A stretch of DNA of 30,591 nucleotides from positions 1-30,591 of the forward strand of contig RPFO01000487.1 in the NCBI GenBank assembly GCA_009746045.1. Reading direction: 5' to 3'. Shown here piece after piece: positions 1 to 10,200 of this stretch. This stretch comes from Mesostigma viride (lineage: Eukaryota; Streptophyta; Mesostigmatophyceae; Mesostigmatales; Mesostigmataceae). The translations under genes and the position numbers were made by a program. The stretch's first letter is position 1; each line of letters starts with the position of its first letter. The notes beneath the pieces were generated by a model, which worked only from the letters and a program-made list of their open reading frames with translations, made no database searches and had not been told where the DNA came from.

Positions 1-429
1 TAAAGTCTGTTTTTCAGGCTTTGACGTGCGAGTCCCCTTAAGGGCTTTACGAGTACACGGCAGAGTGGGGCTACACAATGCTCTCAGCATAAAAACATCA
101 ATTCCACCCGGACGGACACGCTGGGGCGCTACTGAGTGGGGCCTGGCCACACCTGGGTCCGCAACATCACCCTCGCCGCTGACCACCCGCTGGTTGGGTC
201 GGTCGACCCGACCGCCGCGCGAGACGTACAACACCTCTTGATGCACCGGCCATCGGGGTCGGGCCGGGGAGATCCTCCACGCGATTTCAAATCCTGCCAC
301 ATGTTTACTACAACCCCAATGAAACGGTGGAACACCGATTTTTATGGTGTAACCTCCAGGGAGCGGTTTTGGACCTGGTTGATTGGTTTATGGGCAGCCT
401 GGATGTCTGAGCCTATCATACCGGCCGGT
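1..429. other. flanking non-coding DNA, unassigned
   Basis: No coding region can be supported here; open frames are short and lack any recognisable motif. The first 43 bases include CGAGTCCCCTTAAGG, which also occurs at 30275-30289 at the right end of the TTAA palindromic element. This may be the right end of a second copy whose left end lies outside the window. A GC-rich imperfect palindrome (GGTCGGTCGACCCGACC) lies near 195-212. The stretch bears no resemblance to the Ty3 pol sequence that flanks the other end of the large inverted-repeat block. Confidence 0.4.
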
Positions 430-484
430 GGCCGGGCCCACTTCGAATGTTCCGCGGTCCAAGCCAAGTGTGTGACACTTTTCC
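430..484 (+). repeat. left terminal inverted repeat of the large composite element (putative)
   Basis: Bases 430-454 are an exact reverse complement of 22549-22573 (25 of 25), starting GGCCGGGCCCACTTCG. After an 11-bp difference, similarity resumes at 466-484 (AAGTGTGTGACACTTTTCC), matching the inner part of the right copy. The two copies face each other across 22 kb and enclose genes A and B. No convincing target-site duplication is visible; only GT is shared by the outer flanks. Confidence 0.6.
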
Positions 485-719
485 TTCAATTTTGATGTAA
501 AAATCTTGAATTTTGGCTTGCGAACGTATAAATTTCACGTAAATATTACAATTTGTGGGTATTTATCTCATTGTAAGTCTCGTGTGACATAAAAACTTTA
601 CATTAGCGTGAAATTGCATTGTTTCATTGAAGAATATCATGGATACATTCGTCGCACTTGAGACGGAGTCGACTGAATTTACTAAAGACTCGTCCAACAT
701 AAAATAAAGTCTTCGAACG
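485..719. other. AT-rich 3' flank of gene A
   Basis: AT-rich DNA lies between the left inverted repeat and the stop codon of gene A. It would carry the 3' UTR of gene A on the minus strand. No canonical AATAAA on the minus strand and no copy of the 20-bp palindrome were found. Confidence 0.4.
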
Positions 720-1252
720 TCACTTCTTATTCTTGCTCCTTGCTTCTGCTTCCAATTTCTGCTCTTCTGTTTTGGACTTCTTCCTCTTTGGATCGATGGA
801 CATCGCAGGTGCCCACTTTGCCACATCATTCCAACTCTTTCCGTCCATCAGAGTCACCACCTTCTTCACATAGTCCAAAGGCATCCAGAACTTGCCCCGA
901 TGCAACTTTCCGCCCTCTGTCTCTTCTGGAAAAAACTTCATGCAAACGTCCCTCCATTTCCGATCGTATCCACCTACCTGCCCGTACAACTTCACCTCCT
1001 GTAACTTGGTATACTTTTGCTTTTCCCTACTCGCATTGGCCCTTCTCATGGTGTTCTCGGCCCACCCATCAATCCAGAAGCACTCCGGTGCTCCGTGTTT
1101 CTGTTCCCCGTCCATAAGTCTCATCCACAGCGTAGGCTTCTCATAATAAGGCTCTTGGCTCTGCGCATTCGCTTCCACCCCTTCAGACTGAGCAGTAAGT
1201 TTAGCTGCAGGACCGAAGCCCACCGCAGCGTTCGCCCGCACCACATCATTAC
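720..1252 (-). CDS. gene A terminal exon
   Basis: This starts after acceptor TTACGCGCAG at 1252, in phase 1, and ends with TGA at 720-722. The joined junction reads GITKG-NDVVRANAAVGFG, confirming the 116-bp intron 1253-1368. The peptide is Trp-rich and moderately basic (FWIDGWAENTMRRA, GGYDRKWRDVCMKFFPEE, MPLDYVKKVVTLMDGKSW) and ends in a Lys/Glu tail (PKRKKSKTEEQKLEAEAR). Its compact, non-repetitive middle suggests a small folded C-terminal domain. No family recognised. Confidence 0.8.
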
Positions 1253-4200
1253 CTGCGCGTAACCAATCGGCACATCAACGACGGACTAAAGTCAACGTAG
1301 ATAGATTGCAAACGAATTAAAAAAAAAATTCAGGATACATGCCACGACCAAAACAGCGATTTCCTCACCCTTTGTTATTCCTTTCGGAGCTCGAGTAGCA
1401 GCTGTCTTGGGTCGAGACGAGCCGGAAGACTTGGAGGGCGCGGCAGGCTTCTTCCTCCCCTCAGACGTCGCTCTGCGAGTTGACCCTCCTGCCCCTCCAC
1501 CCCTTGCCCTTCCATCACCCCTTCGCCTCCCTCCATCTTCCTCCTCCTCGTCGTCATCCCCGTCCTCCTCCTCCTCCCCCTCCTCCTCCTCCTCCTCCTC
1601 CTCCTCCTCCTCCTCCTCCTCCTCCTCCTCCTCCTCCTCCGCCTCCTCCTCCCCTCCTCCTCCTCCTCCTCCTCCTCCTCCTCTCCTCCTCCCTCCTCCC
1701 CCTCCCCCTCCTCCTCCTCCCCTCCTCCCCCCTCCCTCCTCCTCCTCCTCCTCCTCGGAGGAGGATGATGATGACTCGACTGGCTGCCTTCGAAGCTCTT
1801 TCTTGGGATACTTTGAAACGCGCGTAGGCGCGGAAGGAGCGACAGGCCGGGCAGAAGCGCCAGGCTCAGCTTCATCTTCGTCGTCCGAGATTTGAACAAC
1901 TGCCTTTCGAAGCTTTTTGGAAGGGTGTGACTCCGGCTGCGGCTGGACAGACGGCCGCTGCCCACCCTTCCCTTTGTCCCGCGTCTTCTGCGGTGACGAC
2001 TTCTCTCCCCCCTTAGACGTCTTCTGCGGTGACGACTTCTCTCCCCCCGTAGACGTCGCTCTGCGAGTCGACCCTCCTTCCTTTCCCTGTCCCTCGCCTC
2101 CCTCGTCCCCATCCGAATCTCCTTCCGCGTCATCCTCAGCCTTCCTCTTCTTCGCCAATGACGTCCACGAGACGTCAGGCATCTTCCCCATCCGAACCAG
2201 TAAGTCTTCGAAGCCATCCAATGACTTCTTTCCGCCAAAAACGACCACGATGGGACGCAACTCCCCGAAAAACTGCGTCGCTAGCTCGATAAGCTTCCTG
2301 TGGTAACCGGAAGCTCGTTCGACAGTTGTCTTTTTTGGAGGAACCATAAAGAGGTCATGGTCACCCCACCAGAAGTCCTTGAAGGACGTCCACTTGCGGC
2401 CGAACTCACCATCCAAATTCAGGATTCTACAGCACGGTAGTGGCGTCAGGCCATCGTCTTGCCTCGCGAAAGTGGATGGGAAGCCCTCACCGTCGCCCAC
2501 CGCCACCTCCGCCGCCACCCTCCTCACAAATGCCTTCTTCCTGTCAGGGCCGCCTTTAGGGAGACTATGAGAAGAATACCAGACGGTCATCTTATCCCAG
2601 GAAATGCTGCGCCAGTTATACTCAATCGGCTCAGCACTTTTCTCTTCCACCTTCTCCCCCCCTTTCCCTGCAACTTTCTCCTTCGCCTCAACAACCGCCT
2701 CCTTCTTCCCTTCCCCTCCTTCCATCTTTTTTTGATAGTGGAGATACAAGTCCTTGTCCAGAAGGCCGTGCGAACCCTTCATGCTGAAGTTCGGAGCGGT
2801 TTTGTCGAGGAGATCCACTAGATCGATTTTGCTATCCATCAGATCCTTTCTCGGAATCCTTAGGTGATTGGCAAGACCTTCGGACTTTAAGAGGTAGGCG
2901 ACATTGCGCGTGATGATGACGGCCTTCTCCCAAAATGCAAGGAATCGATCGACGACGTCCTTGTTCCTTGGCATCCGCCCAAGTAGTCGACAGCCGAACA
3001 CCTCTTCAAATAAGCGAGAAGCCTTGTACTCCATATCAGCCCCCCCCTTACATTCGCCATCCAAGTCGGGCTTTTCCTGAAACTTAATAAGGATGAATTG
3101 GCGAACGCACTCAAGTACGTCCTTGGCCAACTCCACCAACTTTGACAGCTTTTCGGGCCCAACCTCCCCACTCATGATGCATTCACACACAGCGTCCATC
3201 ATCGGAAACGACGCCAGGTTCCTTACAGACGTCCAGGACACCTTTTGCCCCTTCTTGGTGCCCTCGGCGTTGTTAGCGAACCGGCATCTGAGAGTCATAG
3301 TCTCCTCAGAAGCTGGTGTGACTGAATTCTCATCATCCGGCCTGGCCTTTGTGAGGCGCAGGAAGGTGTTCGCCAGAACTCGATTGTAATTTGAAATTTG
3401 GGAAGGTTGGGCCTTGTTTTTTTTCCGCTCGCCTTCTTCCTCCCTCAACTCCCCCTTATCCTCCTTACTCCCCTCCAAACTCCCTTCCCTCCCGACTGAT
3501 TGTTTGGTGGCCGGCAGGATGTACGCCAGCAGGTTCGTGTAATGGCCATCGGGAATAAAATGCCCTTTGCCCTGCTTCACGACGCCGTGCAAGTACAGCC
3601 TGTTGTAATTCCAAACATCCAGAAGCGCCTGCCCAAGCGTCCGATCCGCTACCGCCTGATCTTCGGCATTGGCGCCCTTGGAGATTTCGAATAGGCGATC
3701 CAGCTTCTTCTTCCCAACCTCCTGTCACGAACAGAGGAACGAAAAATTGACACACAAGAACAATTCAAGGGTCGACTTGCAGCGTGACGTTATGAACGCA
3801 CGGGAGCGCGAAAAATGGTCTTCAGCGCCGAAATCGGTAAGTTAGGGTCACTCTGCGAAACCACCCCAGAAATATGTCGGGATGAGAGTTTGACTGCCAT
3901 TGTCGTTTCTGTGTGCGACTTCCCGCATTTATAATGCATGATAAAGGAAGACTTTTGACATGGTCACTCCACAGTGCGACCCTTACTCGACATAACACGA
4001 CGAAGTGGTGGAACTGCAGCGTCACCATTGCCATAGATAGAACTACCACTTACAGATATTTCCGGGAAATTTTTACACTCGTCCCAATTTGGAAGAAGGT
4101 CGGCCCCCCGAAGCAGAATGACGTTCGTTCCCCCGTACCCAGTATGGAATTGTTCCATAAGGGATGAGAAAAGTTTAGCCGCCGCGGCACTGTCCTTCGC

Positions 4201-7200
4201 GTTCTCAGACGCTGCCCCCCCTTCACACATTAGTTTCTTAACATGTGTCACACCGGGCGTCCATTCCCCCTCCAATTGCTTGAAAGACTTTAAACCCTTG
4301 AAATAGTGGTTTCCGTCGACCACCGCATATCGAAGAACGAGATATTCGCCATCAGGATGTTCTTCGTGAAATCTTGGGTCGAATGCCTTTAAGGAGGTCT
4401 GGCTTATTAGGCTGAAGACCTCCCTTGGTTGAAAATCAAAGGGCAGAACGTCGTCTTGTTCCCCGACTCGTGCATAGGTCCGGAACTCAACACCTCTCTT
4501 GAGGAAAGAAGCGGTGGACTTGGTTCCAAGATACTTCTCAATCTCCTTGTCGGACAAGGGGCGAAAGTAACGCGAGCCCACGAACTCCGCGTCAGTCCTA
4601 GCGCCATGGCATTTTTTCAGCCAATCCCGGTAAGGGCCGGTGGACGTGATGTGTTTGGCGAAGAGGCTTGGCTTGGTTTCCGCAAGCGCTTGAAAGGCGA
4701 ACTGCCACACAGGGATGCACACCTTAACTCGTCGTCTGTCCCTGGTCCTCTACGGAGGACTGAGTTGAACTCAGTCCTCTCTAGAGGACCGAGTTTTTGG
4801 GTTTCGTAGAAAATTCGCCCCGGTCAGAATGTTTGACAAAAAAATTCTCTCAAAATTTATTCAAATACTACGTGAAAAGATCTTTCTTGGACATATTTTT
4901 GGGATTTTTTTGGATTTGGTATGCGCGGCTAACTGTACGGTCAAAGTACAGGTGGTAAGGGTACTTTTCCACGTGAAACGCGAGTTCCGGAAATGCACGA
5001 CCTAGCCATGGCGGCTCGCGCCCATGCATGCAGTTTACGTTTGCGGACGAGTTAGCCGTCCAAACTCAGTAAATAGATTTAAAATGCCCTAAAGATGATA
5101 TAAATCAATTTTTAGCTCGCGGGGATGCGATTTACCCGGTGTCGGCACTGTTCTTGCTGGAAAAAACTGCGATAAGGCAGGTCGACGGAATTGATTACTG
5201 CGCTTGCTTTCCGGCGCAATTTCAATGGCTGATAGGTTTCTTTCTACATTTTAACATGAGTTGTATTAGAATATATTGAGTGACAGTATAGATTTGATGA
5301 TCTCGACCATTCTGTCACGTCATGGTCTATGTGCCGCAAAGTGCCACTTTTGCGGGCACCGCCTGGGCCAAGGTAACGCCAGCCGTGCCAGGTAAAGCCG
5401 GATAATCGTTGCCTCTTCGTTCCTTGATGTTCGTGCATGAGTTTAAGCTTGCGAGGCGTTGTCAGGTTCAAGTCTTGATGCTCTTTCTTGACCGTTGCCT
5501 GCCCCTCTCTAAAACCCCCTTTTCAGATGATGTTAGCAGGCATTTGCCTTAACCCAGTGTAGTTGTGCAGGTTTTTAGGAGCTGTGCAGGTTTAAACACC
5601 TTCATAGATGTTAGTTATTCTTTTGCTACGTTCATACTGCATGATTGTGTGGCCACGGGCTGCGTCAAGGGTGCATTCAAGCTTTTACGGGTGAGTGAAA
5701 AGTCTTGGTGACAAACCACTGCCATCATGTGCCAGCAACTATGTTGGCCACATCATGGCAAGGCAAAACAGTTATAGCCATATCTATTGTTGTTTGAAAC
5801 AATGGAAATATGCTTAACCTACCCATTATATTGGTGGTTGACACTTATAACATAACCCTTTGTTGGTAGGTATCCAAGCCCATTCCCTACATGCATGCAT
5901 AGGCTCTCACTACATGATAAGGTATGATATACCTGAAGTATGATGATGCAAGTGTGTTGTCCTGTAATGCTTGAAGGGAAATGAGTTGATTGGGATGGTT
6001 GGTGGCCACGGTGATGTAGTATGACCGCACTTACATGCTAGCAAAGTTAGCAAAAGCCCCATTCCTCTCCTGAGGACTGAGAGTTTTTTAATTGTTTCAG
6101 GCAGTTGCAGTGGCCAAATGGAGCCCAGTTTTTTGCCACGCTTCAAGAACTATGTTGTTTACATGCCTATATTTTTTCTTCATGCACCAGGATTTGATTG
6201 AATTTTTCCCACTCGTTCTTATCCCGAAAAATGCAAATTCGCGAGGGGCGCCCAACGTCCGTGTAATTTTCAGGTGTTCGGGTCAAGTTTTCACATATGC
6301 AGTATTTTTGCCAACAAAATGATATCTAGTACACCCCAGATCCACATCAAAACATTTGGGATGGACCCCCCACCTAGTCGCTACACGCGGTTGAAAATTG
6401 TCAACTCAGTCCTCCTGTGAGGACTGAGTTGGGACAGACGACGAGTTAAAATGCAAACTGTTTGTCTTTGCATTCAGCAAGATGCGCCCGTTCTCCCTGA
6501 ACACCTCATCGCTTAGCAACCGCTGCCTCATGTTGTCAGGCAAAATCAGCCCGTTGACGGTGTGAATGCGCATGCTATTGCAACCGGTATCGATGAAGTC
6601 ACTCGGTCGAATCCAACGGGATTCCCGCACAGCATTCGCGTCCCGAATGGCTTTGTCCCTGATCTCCTTCTCGGAGTCCACGGTCGTTGCCATCTTCCAA
6701 TCTTTGATGATCGGCTCCTTGTCCACCTTTCCACTACTCGTCAGGATCCCCTCCTTGAAGAGCTTTGAAAGTGCTTTCAGAAGCTCAAGAAAAGGGGAGA
6801 AGGTAGGCCACTTTAATATATCCGACGCCGGCGCCTTGCCCCTGGCTTCGACGTAGTTAAGCATCTCCTTGACGAGTGCAAAAACGGCATCATTGCCGGC
6901 CAACCTTCCGTCACCGTCTCCTTCCCCCTCGGCACCCTGAACGAAGGCATTGACGAACATGAGACAAGAAAGCAATAAATAGTTAAACGTATGCATATAG
7001 TCCGCGAGCGTAGGAAAATCTCAGAGTAGGGTGCTAAGAACACAGAAGGTAAAAAGGGTCACTCCACGGAGCTACCCCTCTGAATCTAAATCACCAAAAA
7101 CGCACCGCTTCCTTTTCTCCCGCCTTCTTCCCCTTCTTTCCTTTTCCGCCTTTCTCCCCCTCGCCACCCTGGAGGAAGGCATTGACAAGGATGAGACAGG

Positions 7201-10200
7201 AAAACAATAAATAGTTTAACGTTTGCAAATAGTCGGCGTGCAGACAAAAAATTCCGAATAGGGTGCAAAGAACGGAGAAGGTAAAAAGGTTCACTCCACA
7301 GAGCTACCCCTCTAAATCTACAATTCCGCAAAAAACGCACCTCTTCCTTTTCTCCCGCCTTCTTCCCCTTCTTTCCCTTCCCGCCCTTCTCCCCCCGGCC
7401 GCGTCATCCTCCCCCTTATCCTTCCCCTTCTCCTTTTTATCCGCATCCCTCTTCTTTTTGGAATCTTTTGCCTGACCCTCAAGCAGCTTCGCCCGTTCAC
7501 GATCCCTTCTCTTGAGATCCCACTTCATGAACTTGATGACCTTGTCCACCTTCGCCTCCGTGTACGCCTTTGGTTTCCACTTGAACTTTTCGGTGCCCTT
7601 GGACTTGACTTGGTTGACAAAATCATAGGCCAGGTCACCGTTGAAGGTGTCGGCGCCTTGCATTGCGAAATCGGCCGCCGCCTCAACGCGTAGTTGGGTG
7701 AGATACTTGCGAAACTCCCCGGCACCCATCGTAACATCCTTAGGGGGATTGCCTAGGATGAGTTCGCCAATATCACAGGCAGTCTGCACCTTCTTCCTTC
7801 TGGCAATAAGCTTTAGGTAAGCTGCTTGGAGTGTCGTCGTCGCCCTTTTTTTAGCCTGCTGGAAGGTATACCAACAACACACAACATACACATGAAGCGA
7901 AATGTATTAAGAAGAATAATCTGCACTCTGGCATCCTAGCTCTGCAGCGCGACCTTCAGCGTTATAAACTTAAAAAACATTGCACAAACCTTTGCCTTCC
8001 CCTTCCCCTTCGGAGTTGGCTCGGGCTCATTTTCTTCCTCCTCCTCCTCCTCCTCGTGCTCCTCCTCCTCTTCCTCCTCGTCCACCTCCTGCTCCTTCTC
8101 CTCCTCTTCCTTCTCGTCCACCTCCTGCATGAAAAAAAAATAATAATAATTCAGACGATGACATAAAAAAAACGAGCATTAATTTTGTTTTAACGTTGCT
8201 CTGCGGAGCGACCCCAACCCTGGGCTTGAACAGTAAAATGAACCAAATTTCCTACCTCTACGTTCTCCGTCCCCATCCCTTCGACCTCTTCGAAATGTTG
8301 ATCGTCGTCCTGCAAGACAAAACGTGCGTTCAGATAAATATACAAAGTCAGTCAAAACAGGAAGTATTTCTTGAATATCCTATCTTCACAAATCGACCCG
8401 AACCTTTAGCGGCATTTGCTTACCTCCGGGTTCCACGCTGAAGGACTTTGTCCCTCAAAACATGGAATGTCACCCTCCTGGCGGGAAGTAGAGCAAGAAA
8501 TGCGTTCATCGTTAGTAACAATTTTCAACAAAAGAAATACACAACACTAATCTAAACGGACTGAATAAAAATGTACACAAATGTCAATAATTACCTCAAT
8601 GTCAAATCTCCACTCCCGCAACACTTGTCCGATCGGCCACATCTCAGATGGAGTTGTGTGGCTCAGTTCGTTTTCGAAAAACGTCCGAAGAAAAAACAAG
8701 TGAGATAGCATGTCCTGACTCCATGATTTCTCGTTTATGTTCGCCGTCACTAACGACAGGCAGTCGTCGATCCCCTTGTACTCAAGCCATGCGACAACCT
8801 CCTTTCGTGGGGGCTCATACTGTCCGGCCATGTCGAACTCCCCACTCTGACGAAAACGCAGGATCTCATCCTCGCACAACTGAAGAAACAATTCAACAGC
8901 TCGACTCGGAAGAATAGGGTCTGGGTTCACCCTAAACTGCGCCATCCACACTGAATACGACGAAAGGAAGTGCGATCTAACCCCATCCAAATCTTCAATC
9001 ACTTCCGAACCAGCCCTGAACAACTCGGGAGATACCGAGTGGTCCATGGCGATCAGAAAGTCGCCGAAGACATCCCAGTCGAACTGTGCAGCCTTGAACC
9101 CTTTCTTCAAGAGCAGATTGACATCCGTTTCCGTCAGCGGGGAGGTGTCCCAATCCTCACCTGTCTTCCCCTGCTCTAGGACCTGGTACATTTCCCACCT
9201 GCAGACAGATATGATGATGTCAAAATACTCGTGTGACAATGGGTGCTGTCTCGTGTCCTTGCAGTACTGTTTGGTCGCACAAGACAGCTTGATCCAGACG
9301 AGCAGGCTTCGAGGAACATAAGCTGTAACATCCGCTGCGTCGGGTATCGTTGACCCGCACTCGGTAACAAGCAACTCAAAGGTGTCGAAAGAGATGCATT
9401 TCTTTCCCCTTTAACCTTTTGCCTCGAAGGCTCCGCCCCATGACTTCGAACAAAAGATCACGAAGTGTTGGATCACTCCAAGGGTTCATTTCTCATCAGA
9501 CCCGACTGAATCCTTCTCATGCCAGACACCGTCATCGATCGCAACTTCGATCTCCTTCGACACAAAGGTGCTCAAGAACGACTTGGCGTCATCGTTCAGA
9601 TGTTTTTCGTAAGTCGTCAACCATGACTTCCAAGTTTCCAAGCCCCTCAACTGGATCGGCTGCACACAGGTCCACAAAACGAAAAAAAGCATAATCGGAA
9701 AAAAAGTTTAGGGTCACTCTGCGAAGTGACCCTTCATAAAAAAATCTCAAACAGAACGAACGACTAACTGACATGCACTATGAAGCGGCGAAAAAATTAT
9801 TAGCTCACCCGCAATTTCTCCTCCCCACTCCCAACCTCGGCGTTCCCCTGAGACTCTGTCTCATCTCCCCCTTTCTTCCTCTGGATGCAGCAAGACAGAG
9901 GAAAGCATACTCGTTGAAAAAGTTTAGGGTCACTCTGCGAAATGACCCTCCATAAATTAATCACACATGCGAAGGAAACGGCAACTCAGAAATGATGGAC
10001 AAATGAACAAAGAACAAAGGCGAAAAACACAGGATTACTTATCGCTCACCTCCGTTGTTGTCCCGCTCTTCTTGGGATCCTCTGACTTCTTTTCGTCTGC
10101 CCCCCGCTTCCTCTGAAATCAAAACAACAGGGAAAAGCATACTTGTTGGTTCAGGTTAGGGTCACTCTGCGAAATGACCCATTCATGGTCAGACGAGCTT

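Noticed and set aside
1407-2306. Plus-strand Ser/Pro-rich and minus-strand Arg-rich frames over the CTC repeat
   Set aside because: They are shadows of the poly-Glu coding exon of gene A, whose frame joins its neighbours through consistent splice phases.
5244-6322. Short ORFs inside the TTAA element
   Set aside because: Under 80 codons, no transposase motif; the matching frames in the second copy differ. The element is non-autonomous.
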